Shown one piece after another: positions 1 to 10,989 of a stretch of DNA of 64,000 bases (its first letter is position 1; every line of letters begins with the position of its first letter). Both the position numbers and the translations under genes were made by a program. Source of the DNA: Populus alba (taxonomy: Eukaryota; Streptophyta; Magnoliopsida; Malpighiales; Salicaceae); the NCBI RefSeq assembly GCF_005239225.2, contig NC_133288.1, positions 6,157,035 through 6,221,034 of the forward strand, written 5' to 3'. The notes below the pieces were generated by a model. That model worked only from the letters and a program-made list of their open reading frames with translations. It searched no databases and was not told where the DNA came from.

Positions 1-961
1 AAGTCAATCTAGAACTGCACTGACTTGTTTTTTATTTTTTTTTCAAGATAGTTATTAAAAAAATTCAATCAAAAATTGATATAGCAGGTTAACCCGTGAT
101 TTTATCGGATAAAATTATATTTGATTTTTTTTTAAATAGTGTTTTTTAGATTTAGCATTGATTAATGGATACAATGAAAGTTTTGATCCATTATCACCTT
201 TTATAAATAGTCTTTCTGCACTAAATTTTCTTATTGCATAATATAAATGCGGGTTTTTTTTTTGGTGGTAAAACTTGATATTTGTAGTGGTAATCCATTA
301 ATATGGGGTTTCATTATTTATTTTTCTTGGTTTTAAAATAAAAGAAGGCCCATCTTCTATCTTCTATCTTCTATCTGTAGGCTCATTAGATTTAGGAAGA
401 CTGTTGGGCTATTTTTTCTATTGACGTTTGAGGCGCCCATTAAGTTCCAGCAGGCCATCAATCCACGAATTCTGGATAATTTGTCAAGATAGAGGATGAG
501 ATGCTCTTTTAAAGAGTTAAATTGATAAAATATATTTTTTAAATAATATAAACTATAGTATTTTTTTATGTACACTTCAATAAAAAAACAATTATATTTT
601 AATATATTTGATATTAATAAAAATATTTATTACTTGTACTGAACTAATACAACTCCAATCAATTTTATTTATTTTTTGCATAAAAATATTTTTTGATTTT
701 TCAATATAACTCTTTCTTTAGAGCTAAAAACAAATAAGAGATGATCAAAGCTAAAGAAAAAAAAAAATTCCTTTTCTTTTGGCTTTCCATTTGGCTCTTA
801 CCTAGATACCTTAAGAAATTGTTAATCTTAATTTAGTAATATGCAACGTTGAGATGAAGGATGTTGACCGATTTTTAGAGTTTCTTTCTTTTTTAAAATT
901 AATATATCTGTACAATTTTAAAAAATTTACATTTCTTCATTTTTTTTAAATGAAAAGGCAA
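1..961. other. AT-rich intergenic stretch
   Basis: I see no gene here. The stretch is AT-rich with homopolymer runs. A short run of tandem 'cttctat' units lies at about 353-377. The predicted ORFs are short and show no family resemblance. Confidence 0.6.
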
Positions 962-1391
962 TAAAGAGCATCATAGATTTGAATAATGCTGTGAAGAATT
1001 TGGCTTCAGGAAGCAGCGTTTTGAAAGCTTCATCTTCTGCAGTTACAAGCACAGGAAGTGGTCCTTTTATCTTGAATGGTAGGAGCTCAACTTCAGCTGC
1101 TACTAATCAATCTCAGTGCTCAGGTTTCTGCTGCTGGAACTGGTCGGGAACTGCAACGCAGACCATGCGGATGCAATTCAGTTCACCTGCGCGCATGCAT
1201 CGACTCCTTTTGCTTTGACTGTGAACACAACCTTTTCTTCTGGCAGTCCCACATTTGATTTCTTCTTCCACACAAACACAAGTTCCTCCCTGTTTGGCAC
1301 AGCTACTTCATCATCAACATCCACTCCATTGCCTCTGTTTGGAACGTCTACCTTTTCTACTCCATCCTCATTCGGTACCACCACCACCTAG
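962..1391 (+). pseudogene. degenerate FG-nucleoporin-like fragment
   Basis: The Ser/Thr/Phe/Gly-rich frame at 1116-1391 contains FG-type units such as SSLFGTATSS, LPLFGTSTF and SSFGTTTT, which resemble the disordered FG-repeat region of plant nucleoporins (NUP62/NUP98 class). The upstream frame at 979-1218 is also Ser/Thr-rich but out of register with it, so at least one frameshift is needed to join them, and a TAG ends the FG part. No coiled-coil or autoproteolytic nucleoporin domain follows. I read it as a broken gene copy. Low-complexity Ser/Thr sequence can imitate FG repeats, so the family call is weak. Confidence 0.3.
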
Positions 1392-1420
1392 CCAGATTAA
1401 TGCTCAAGCCAATCTCTCTA

Positions 1421-1588
1421 TTGCCCTGATCGAATGCAGCAGCAGCAGAAGAAGAAGAAGCAGCAGCAGAAGCAGCAGAAGCGGAAGCGAAGAAGAAGAA
1501 GAAGCAGAAGCAGAAGCAGAAGCAGCTTATGCTGTCAGGCGGGCCGCTTGTTTCAGCCACAATTTGCTTAGTTGCCCTGATCGAATGC
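1421..1588. repeat. AGC/AGA microsatellite flanked by 17-bp direct repeats
   Basis: An imperfect trinucleotide tract of AGC, AGA and GAAGC units occupies about 1437-1530. The 17-bp sequence TTGCCCTGATCGAATGC occurs at 1421-1437, just before the tract, and again at 1572-1588. Replication slippage or a local duplication would produce this layout. In one frame the tract encodes Ser/Arg then Glu/Ala runs, but no gene is supported. Confidence 0.75.
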
Positions 1589-1996
1589 TAAGAAAGTCAC
1601 ATGTAGCATTTCATCAGAGAAGCTAGAGCTATGGACTATCACAAGGCAAGTTGAGAGATAATTAGTATGTAACAGTGCATCTCTTGATCGGAAACTAAGA
1701 TTAGTAGTAAAGATTTTATGGAACTTGAAGAAAAATGTATGCAATATTAGTTTCTTCAAATAATCATTAGCATCATTACATGCCTTCCACCGCATTGAAG
1801 CTACAAAGCCTTCCAAGTGGTCCACGTGGAATCATTATGCTTCACCCTCCATCATCTTATTTTTTTCACCTGTGTTTAATTACCAGTGCAAATTTTATTT
1901 CTGATGGACAGCAGGACACAAAAACAAGTGAGCAAGAAAACGAGTAAATTTTTTAATTTGATTATATACAATTATTCAATAACGCTTAATAAAAGT

Positions 1997-2068
1997 GGAT
2001 CCGTGGCGCAATGGTAGCGCGTCTGACTCCAGATCAGAAGGTTGCGTGTTCGATTCACGTCGGGTTCA
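1997..2068 (+). tRNA. tRNA-Trp (anticodon CCA)
   Basis: A 72-nt cloverleaf. The acceptor stem GGATCCG pairs with CGGGTTC (with G-U wobbles) and has discriminator base A. The D-arm is GGCGCAATGGTAGCGC. The anticodon stem TCTGA/TCAGA closes the loop CTCCAGA, with anticodon CCA at 2029-2031. The T-arm is GCGTG-TTCGATT-CACGT. There is no intron and no encoded CCA tail. A T6 Pol III terminator follows 16 nt downstream. The sequence looks like an intact cytosolic tRNA-Trp gene. Confidence 0.95.
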
Positions 2069-2084
2069 ATTCCCTGCTTTAACC

Positions 2085-2090
2085 TTTTTT
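2085..2090 (+). terminator. RNA polymerase III terminator of the tRNA-Trp gene
   Basis: A run of six T residues lies 16 nt after the end of the tRNA, with a second T4 just after it. This is the usual Pol III termination signal. Confidence 0.7.
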
Positions 2091-4519
2091 CTTTTGATTT
2101 ATTATAACTTTTAAAAGGCCCCCAGATCTTATCTATCTCTAACAATCCAACCCCTACTCTTTCTAAAATTTACCTTTTTTTTCCCAAACATTTAAGAGCC
2201 AACTATCAAATCTGACCCCCGTTTTTTGCAACCCCAAACATTTGGCATCACTGCATTTTCTACAAGTCTCAACGTTATATCCTTCTTGATTTACTACACA
2301 TATTTCTAAATTTATGATACTCATTCAATCGAGATGGAATATGTTCAAACAGGCTATCAATTTTTAATAGAACTTTTTACATTTCAATAGTTAAAATGAT
2401 ATTATCAAATTATATCTAAAAATAAATAATTTAAAGAATCTTTACTAAATCCAAAAAAAAATAAAAAATTTAAATTGGTAGTTATGTTAATAATTGTTTT
2501 AGAACAAAATCACAAATATTTATTGTGAACCAAAAAATAAACATAATATAATAATTATAAAAAGCATTAAAAGGCATGAGAGAAATATTGTAGCTTATAT
2601 GGCACTGTTTACACACAATTCACCTGTATATTGCTACAATTTCTCACTTTGGTTATTGAAGCCTTTTGTCCTTGATTTAGTCCTTCTTGTTGCCAAAATT
2701 GATGGATAATTGGACTTTAATTTGTTATTCAGTGACGAGATTGAAAGATGAATGATTGAAATGAGAAATGCAAAAAAATAGGGCATTTACAAAGTTTATA
2801 TAAAAAGTTCACTTTAATCTTTATACTTTTATTTCTTTTTTCCGGTTCCTTGGTTTTTGAAATTTCAAGTTCTGTTCAAGACTTCATTTTCCTTACTTGT
2901 TACATTGTTTGAGAGAGGAGAAAAAGTTATTCATATTAGCAATAGAGAGAGATTCTTGATTTACACTGATTTAATCCATAAAAAATATGATCTTGATATC
3001 AATGAATTCTACTCGATAAAGAATCTCACCAATATGTTATTTGGCCTTCCCATCATATATGAGATCGATGATGCTTATAATTTATTTTTTTCAGACATGT
3101 TTTGGGTTATTTAGTTATAAGTTTATTAAGATATATAAAATATTGCATAAGTGTTTTTGGTTAAAACAATTGTTTGAAAAGTGAATTTTTAAAGAAAAAA
3201 AATCCACCACCCTAGATGTTTTGCTTATCATTGTGGTTGGATTCCAGGAAAAACAAATGACATGTTACCTTTTTATAATTATGTATTTTTTTTTTAAATT
3301 AAAAATTTTTTATTATTCATCTCTTTAAAATAAAAAAAAATCAACCTAAACAGGTGGTCCTAGGTTGAAAGGTCCATATGCCTAGGTGCTTAAAAAGCCT
3401 AGGCATGCTAAGTCGCCTATGTCTTGTCTATTGTGTTTGAACTTTTTTTTATTTATTTATTGATCTAAATTTTTATTTTTATTTTAGTCTTTAAAATGAT
3501 ATTTATTGAGTTTTTTATTGGGTTTTTTTTTATTCAATTTTAACATATTTTTAATGAAATCTAATAATATTTTTAATGTAATATGATTTAATTTTTATTT
3601 AGTTTACAATAAGATTTCAATATTTTTTTTTATGATATCTGGAGATACATTCTTTTTATACAGCCCAACTTAATCTTTTTATTACTTTAATTTTATTCAA
3701 TTTCTTTCCTATGCTTTTTTTATTATCATCATTTTATTAAATAAAATATTAAGTCTCAAAAAACAAAGTTATTAATATAATCAAGTCCATGACTCATATT
3801 TCAAGATAAGATATCTACATTGATATCTATCTCTCAACTTTTCAATTTATTTTTTGGTTAATTATCATATATATTTTACTTGATTTTTACATAAAATTGT
3901 AACATTTTTTTTAATATTGCACAATATATTTTTTTATTTTATTCAATTGCTTTCATGTGAATGTCTATTTCTATTATTGTTTAATTAAATAAAAAATTGA
4001 TTTTAATGAATAAAATTATTAAACATAACTGGATACATGACTTGTTTTATGAGATTAAATATCTTGATTTATATTTATCTCTTGATTTTTTTAGTTTAGT
4101 CTTAGTTATCATTAATTATTTTTTGTTTGTATTTATTTAATTAAATACATGCATCAACTTTTCAATTTACAATTAAGATTTTTATTGAATTTTTTTTTTT
4201 GAAAATTCTGCATATTTATTATTTTGTACAATATCTGACGATAACTAGTTTTTTTAAAATAAAGCTAAAAACTCTTTATACTTTTGTAAAATAACGTTTC
4301 CAATTTTTATTCCATTTTTCGTGATTTATTTTATTTTTTGAACACCCCCCCTCCCCAAATCTTACCATTATTTGTCATGAAAGCCCTTATTCTCTTTTAA
4401 ATCCTATATGAACCCCTTTTCTATACGAAGCAGATGTAAAAACTGTCATCTGATACTGATATGTTGAGATGAACTTTAAGTGCAAATCCTCAACCCCCAC
4501 TGTTGCATAACCAAGAAAA
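2091..4519. other. AT-rich intergenic spacer
   Basis: No gene is recognised. The spacer holds A/T homopolymers, the palindrome pair at 3341-3406, and a C-rich patch (CACCCCCCCTCCCC-like) at about 4343-4358. The last part must contain the promoter and 5' UTR of the PPR gene, but I see no convincing TATA box. An 85-codon open frame at 2857-3114 resembles nothing I know. Confidence 0.5.
3341..3406. repeat. two adjacent small inverted repeats
   Basis: TCAACCTA (3341-3348) is the reverse complement of TAGGTTGA (3361-3368). ATGCCTAGG (3378-3386) is the reverse complement of CCTAGGCAT (3398-3406). Two short hairpins therefore sit side by side in otherwise featureless AT-rich DNA. They could be the core of a decayed mobile element. 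Confidence 0.55.
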
Positions 4520-6565
4520 ATGCTTACACCACACTCTCTGCAACTCTCGACGCTCCATTCTTCTTCTTTTACCCATAACGTTTCTCTAATTTACAATCCC
4601 ACCCCTTCTCTTCCATGGCATCCAATGAAATATTCTCCAACACAGGTATCCTGTGTTTCCACCCGACCCAAAAAGAGGCCGGTTCCAACCGACGAGAAAT
4701 CGGAGGCACAAGAGCTAGTTCGGGTCCTTGTGAGGAGTTTCAGTGACAAACAACCTTTGGTCAAGACACTGAATAAGTATGTTAAAGTCATGAGGACTGA
4801 GCACTGCTTTATGATGTTTGAAGAGCTTGGCAAGACTGACAAGTGGCTTCAATGCCTTGAGGTTTTTGTACTTTTTGGCTCCTTGTATTGAATCTTTGTG
4901 TGTTCTTAGCTTGTGGGTCCTCGATATTAATGGGTTTTTTTTTTTGTTTTGTTTAAATTTCTTTTCCTTGTACATGTATGATCTGGTTTTGGTTCGTTTT
5001 TTGATTTAGTTTTTATTGGATGAGTAAAAAATTGGTTTTTAAGTGAAAGTTTTTTTCTTTTCGTAACTCTGTTTTCTTTGTCCTTCGAGCTCTGCATAGA
5101 CCCAAAGTTTCCAAACCATATAGTATCAAGCTGTAATTAAAGAGTGGAACTTCTTATGTCATATTCTTTATGTAATTAGAAATCATGGGTTATCATTTTA
5201 ACCTAAGATAGTTCGGAGGTTTGGCAATTCAATTCAATTGTGTTAACTAACAGTAATGCACTTAAGTAGAGGAAAGTTTTGAATTGCAGTGAGTTTGTTG
5301 CGAATCCTGTATCATTTCAAATACTTGTTAAACATTAGTCAGACTCCGAGTCATGGTGTTTCTAAGAAGTTAGAATATAACCATCTAGTTGTACACACGA
5401 CCTGAAATGAGATGAAAGGTTGTTTACTTACAAGGTGCATGCTCAGGTGTTCAGATGGATGCAAAAACAACGGTGGTATGTGGCGGATAATGGTTGTTAT
5501 TCGAAGTTGATATCAGTTATGGGAAAGAAAGGTCAAACCCGGATGGCAATGTGGCTCTTTTCTGAGATGCGTAACAGTGGATGCAGGCCAGATACTTCAG
5601 TCTACAATGCACTCATCACAGCCCACCTTCACTCCAAAGATAAAGCTAAGGCTTTGACTAAAGCTCTTGCATACTTTGAGAAGATGAAAGGTATTGAACG
5701 GTGCCAACCCAATGTTGTGACATATAATATTCTTTTGAGAGCGTTTGCCCAAGCTCGAAATGTAAATCAAGTCAATGCGTTATTTAAAGATCTTGAGGAG
5801 AGCATTGTTTCACCTGATATCTATACATATAATGGTGTGTTGGATGCATACGGGAAGAATGGGATGATCAGAGAAATGGAATCTGTACTTTCTCGCATGA
5901 AAATTGATCAATGTAAGCCTGATATTATTACTTTTAATTTGCTGATTGATTCATACGGGAAGAAGCAAGATTTTGAGAAGATGGAACAAGTGTTTAAGAG
6001 TTTGCTAAGGTCCAAGGAGAAACCAACTTTGCCTACATTCAATTCTATGATAGTAAATTATGGGAAGGCACGGCTGAAAGATAAAGCAGAGAGCGTTTTC
6101 AAGAAGATGGCTGATATGAGATACACACCAAGCTTCATCACATTCGAAAGTCTCATCATGATGTATGGAATTTGTGACTGTGTTTCTAAGGCCAGAGATA
6201 TATTTGATGATATGGTTGAATCAGGAAAGGAGGTCAAAGTTTCAACTTTAAATGCCGTGCTTAATGTTTATTGTATGAATGGTTTGCATATGGAAGCGCA
6301 TATACTACTTGAAAATGCACGTAGTATTGGGGTGCCTCCAAATTCATCCACATATAAACTTCTTTACAGGGCCTACACCAAAGCTAAAATGAAGGAGCTT
6401 GTGCAGAAGTTGCTAGAGCATATGGACAAAGATGGTATCATCCCTAATAAGAGGTTCTTTGTGGATGCTTTGGGAGCTTCCAAATCTTCAGGGGCAAGTT
6501 CGGATTCTACCATTCCTCTCAAAGTTTCAAACAGTCCACAGAACGTTGCCAAGACTTTGAAATAA
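4520..6565 (+). CDS. EMB2453: chloroplast P-type pentatricopeptide repeat protein, EMB2453/PPR5 type
   Basis: Two exons, 4520-4861 and 5447-6565, are joined in phase 0 (CTTGAG|gtttttg ... gctcag|GTGTTC) and give 486 aa. Residues 1-60 are Ser/Thr/Pro-rich without acidic residues, like a plastid transit peptide. LNKYVKVMRTEHCF and KTDKWLQCLE then lead into about ten 35-residue PPR motifs, e.g. PNVVTYNILLRAF, PDIYTYNGVLDAYG, PDIITFNLLIDSYG, PTLPTFNSMIVNYG. There is no E, DYW or SMR tail, so it is P-type. From family knowledge, maize PPR5 and Arabidopsis EMB2453 (At4g39620) bind and stabilise the chloroplast trnG-UCC precursor and promote group II intron splicing. The lines VFRWMQKQRW and MGKKGQTRMAMWLFSEM match my memory of that protein. 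It converges on the BORR gene. Start chosen: the first in-frame ATG before the transit-like region. Confidence 0.9.
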
Positions 6566-8230
6566 TGATTGGTAGTTTGCTTTATGGTTTCTTCATATCT
6601 TTTCCAGTTCAGAAGGATTTGTAAAGTTTGTATCACAAAGGAACAGTTGGCTAGTTTAGCCCCTGGCAGCTCGACTGCTGAAATGATTTTGCCAGCATGC
6701 AGCGCGGTATGTATTTATCACCCTTTAATTAGCCTCCTGATCATATTTTCTATCCTTCATGGCTTCATGCTTTGTTTCTTGAAAAGCAACATCTTTCCGC
6801 TATCTTTACTTTTATCTTGAAATTCAGTATGTCCCAAAATATCTTGAATGCAGTACTTGTTGCACCAGCTCTTTTAGTGGAGCTTCTCTGTCAGCACTTC
6901 AATCTAGGGTTCACATATTCTGCGAAGGCAATCCCGACAAACCAGGGTTTCAGTACTTTAACTGCTGGTGTTAAAATATCTGTTTTCTTTATGGATAAAG
7001 AAATTGTCCTTGTGGCCAAACCTAACTGCTTGTTTCTAGACTCAACTTGCTTTTTTTCTTTGTTTCAGTGATAACATTGCTTGTTGGCTTTAACTTGAAA
7101 TTTAAGCTAGGAGACCTAGCCAATTTACAGGCTACTAGTGTTTCCTTTTGCTACCCTAAAAACCAACCCAGAAAAAATGAGATCCTGTTTCAGCAAATAA
7201 CCATGGCTGGAATGGTTTTGGTGTTTTAATTAGTAAACAGGTTAACATTCCAGCGGCCACCATCTCCTTCCCTGTTTCCTTTGTTTTCTTGTTTTGTTTG
7301 CGAAATCTACATTAACTCAAATCATTATGGGAAAACCTTAAACATGGGGACTGGTTTTATCGCCCGTTGCCAAGATAGCATTGTTTATTTTTTTGGTGCA
7401 AGACAAGATATTATTGTCCAAGCCATTCTTTTTTATCTTAATTTATTGCAACTTACAGCTGACGTATAACTGCAGCGACTATTTTAGCGTTCTCAAAGAC
7501 CAGGCTGGGATATTCGACTAAATATCTGCAGATTAGGATGACCAATCTGATTGCAGCCACATTACCTTGGCAAAGAAAGGAACCCGTCATTTGAATTTTC
7601 TCGCTTCTTGTGCTTCTGATGACACCAGCTTGTGATAGTCCTGCTAATTTATCTACCTCCATGTAACAGCTTGAAATTCTCGGTTCAGATGTTCTTTTTT
7701 AAGAATATGAAACTGTCATCTTTTAGATGGATTCTTTTAATTTCATTTGTCATAGAGTCGGGCTACTGTCTGCAACCGCTATTCCAGGTCCAACCTGTGA
7801 TTTAACATCACAACTAAAAACAAAGTGAGCAATAGCAGTAAATTTGGGTGTTGCATGGTTGGCCAAAAAGCAGTCAGGCACAGTTTAATCCTGAGTATGA
7901 TAATGAGATATTATTCAGGGTTTTCCTTGCAAAATTGGAGTACACAAGGTGAAAATAAAAGCCACATCTAACTTGAATCTGGCAAATTAATTTGGAATAA
8001 ACAGGTCAACTTCTCTGTAACTATGAAATCGATTAAAATGAAAATTTACACGGCGTGTACAAATGCACAAGGCTACTTTTCAATTTAAGATATCCATCAG
8101 CATACAGAGCAATTAACAATAGAGCACCGTCTCTTGCATTACACTACACGTTTGTACAATCACAAAATGCTTCAAGGTAGGCAAATGCGGCATCTTCTAG
8201 GCAATGGCTAATTGGATTATATAAATCCAG
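6566..8230. other. convergent 3' intergenic region
   Basis: This spacer lies between the stop codons of the PPR gene (+) and BORR (-) and should hold both 3' UTRs. Several short frames occur (up to 99 codons), but none resembles a known protein. GCGCG|GTATGTATT at about 6704-6716 could be a donor of a 3' UTR intron, but this is speculative. Confidence 0.5.
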
Positions 8231-10401
8231 TCAATCTTCACCTGATTCTGCAATCAGCGATTTGTCCATTAGAATAAAGACAATACAAGGACGCAAGGAC
8301 AGTTCGATTATTAAGGGTTTTCAGACTAAAATGAAGGGCATGCTCATCCATGCAGCAAGTAAATCATATCTTCCAGAATATCATGACAGTTGCATTAAAA
8401 GCGTACCATTTATGGCTTCCATGTTATCTTCCTTGAAGACACCAAGGGGTGAACCCCGGACAGAGAGAAGTATTTCACCACGTTTAGGCAGCCTTTGAGT
8501 TTTTGGTGTCATCCCAATGGACAGCCTCTGACCGGTAACCTGCAACAACAATGAGGCATGTCAGCCACTGTGGACATTGCAGGAACTTAAAATTACTAAG
8601 GCAAATAGAATTGCCATCCAGATGCACCATCAGACCACATAGATGCAAGAACTGAGAATGAAACCCTTTAAGCTTCAATGTGATCGCTATCAGAATCTTC
8701 CATGAGAGCTCATGAGACAGGCCCTAGATCAGTCAATTTGTAGCAATGGCGCTGCATAGCAGCCACTAAATCTATCATCCAGTGGAAAAGGCTTTTGTGA
8801 AAACCTGTGCAGCTGAAACATGTTTTTCTTAATGTTCCAAATCTTTCCACCCAAATAAGGTCGCTGGCTATATTACATGGAAAACTCAATTGCCCATGAG
8901 AATTTGATTTACTAAAAGGTTATCTAAACTTCCAACCACCAACGAATAACACGTGCACTGGTCTTGACTGTTCTAAGAGTTCTTCAGCACACAATGCAAT
9001 AAAACACTCACTTGCAGTTTGCAACCTTAAGGAAATCCACTCGATCATTTATATTTGCTTGCAGAACTTAATAAAGGAAAAAACAAGATGAAAAAAATAA
9101 GGTGAAGATCAAGGAGAAGCTACAAACCCCAGGGGTTCGGAGACCATCATGCATCCCAAGCATCTGAGAATCAGATTGACCCTCCAAAACCTATGGAAAA
9201 AGAAATGTCAATTGACGTATGATAAAGAATGGGATTTTGCCTTAATCTTTGGTGTTTTGAAGGCCTACTAGTGCATGTTTTTACAAGTTTAAATCATGAA
9301 GAAGCTCATTTAGCTAAATCTGAAAAAATGGGACAGTTTTTGTGCTGCCTTTTTTTAAAAAGGAGATAAAAAGGTTAGAAGTATTTAAGTTCTTCGACAT
9401 TCAAGGAATGCGAAATAAGGTTCAAACTCCAAACTTTTCATCTTCAAACAACAAACTTCAACCAGTAAACTTGTCATAAAGAGAAGAAAACATTCAACCA
9501 CAGCAAATGCAACAAATATAACAAGCAAAAATAAAACATTTTATTTTTGAAAAAAATGGTTCTTGAAAAAAAATAAATCTGTTTCCATTTTATTTTCATT
9601 AAGATAAAAAAGAAAAATCATATAAAACATACAATATCTGTCATCTGCAAATTATCGGCAGCGCCAAAGATGCTTGTTTTCACTGCCACCAACCAAGCAA
9701 CCATGTCAGATACACAACTAACTTCAATTTAGACAACATCCCATCTCCATTTCTTTACCTGCATCGCTTGATAATCCGAAACGACCAACAGATAAGTTAG
9801 CAGAACAACTAGGGTAAGCCAAGGACAAACGGCGTAAGAGAGAAGCATTTATGTTTGCCCCATCTGATAAATCATCAACATTGTCATTCCACTTCACAAG
9901 AAACTCTCCATTTTCCTCATTTCTTTCAATAGACAAGTTGGGCAGGTTTTCTTTAAAAAACTGCAAAGCAGGTGTATTCAGCTGTTCCTTACTAAAATAA
10001 GAGCGCAGCAATCGCAATTCTGTTAGCAAATGCTCGATTCCCACATCACGCATTGACCTAATTGCCACAATTTGACGTTCCACTGCACAAAACAAATTCA
10101 AACCCAATTTTAACCCAAAAAAACCACATTTCTTGTTCTAAAACCTCACTATTCCCTTCATAGATACGAATAATTGCTTGAAGAAACGGAAAAAAAAAAA
10201 AGGCTTATAATTCTCAACAAAAACCCCAGTATTAAGTAGTGCTTATTTAACAGAAAAAAATGAAATTCAGAAAAAAACTTGAAAAAGAGTACCTTCTTGG
10301 TCGATTAATGGAAAATGTTTGGGTTCTTCAATTTGGGGCCGGTTCTCTTGGTTACTAGGTGCAGATTCTTTAACCGTCTTTTCAACTTTCCGTCTAGCCA
10401 T
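8231..10401 (-). CDS. BORR: Borealin-related chromosomal passenger complex subunit
   Basis: Six exons on the minus strand: 10401-10293, 10082-9759, 9692-9643, 9190-9128, 8539-8407 and 8247-8231. All junctions are GT-AG and phases are consistent, giving 231 aa. The protein starts MARRKVEKTVKES. A helical segment (RQIVAIRSMRDVGIEHLLTE) follows, and the end carries LRTPGVTGQRLSIGMTPKTQ, LPKRGEILLSVRGSPLGV and a C-terminal MEAINESGED. The short N-terminal helix region plus a Pro/Arg-rich 'GE..LSV.GSPLG' tail is the Borealin pattern. From family knowledge, Borealin with INCENP, Survivin-like BORI and Aurora kinase forms the complex that corrects kinetochore attachment and acts at the phragmoplast. 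As I recall, the Arabidopsis orthologue At4g39630 adjoins EMB2453, which supports the call. The 50-nt exon 3 is required to keep frame. Confidence 0.7.
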
Positions 10402-10989
10402 TTTGTGCCAAACAGATCTTAAAGAAGAAAAAATTAAGCAATCAAATTGAGAAAGGAAACCTAATTCAAATGAAAATGTGAACAAACAAAATCATGAAGG
10501 TTTTCGAAAATTCAATTTTTTTTGTTTTTGTTAAAGGAGGGAGTAGCAGATGAGGAAGAGAAGCATGAGATCAGTACATGCGGCCCATGGGTTCAAAGAG
10601 GCATCAAGCCCATTCTTCAATTTTTCTCCGTATAACTATGAGTCGATGATCCGACTAAAAACTTTCCTGTTTGGAAATTTGGAGTTCGATCTAATTATTA
10701 TACTATTATCTATAAAAACTTATTATGCTAGTATATATTCAAATCATTTCATAATTTTTGTAATTATTACCTTTGGAATAGAATTCCAAATTAATTTTTA
10801 ATTAAAAAAAAATAGAGTTAGAAGAAATGAAACACGACTATATATGAGATTTAAGGAATCCTTATTAAAATGTGTGATAATTCAGCTAATATTATGAGAT
10901 GACATCTTGGAAACTCATAAAAATGATGCAAAAGTTAAGAATTTAAGCGGTTAAATAGAGTTGAAACAAGAAACTCATTTCTAACTGTG
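10402..10989. other. upstream region of BORR and spacer
   Basis: The first ~150 bp must contain the BORR 5' UTR and promoter, reading leftward. A purine-rich block (aggagggagtagcagatgag) lies at about 10535-10555. The rest is AT-rich and leads into the Ty3 remnant. I recognise no gene. Confidence 0.4.

Noticed and set aside
2857..3114. 85-codon ORF in the spacer left of the PPR gene
   Set aside because: It needs a non-ATG start, has AT-driven composition and resembles no known family.
6569..7469. Series of short plus-strand ORFs after the PPR gene
   Set aside because: They overlap in different frames, lack splice-consistent joins and family signal, and fall where the convergent 3' UTRs are expected.
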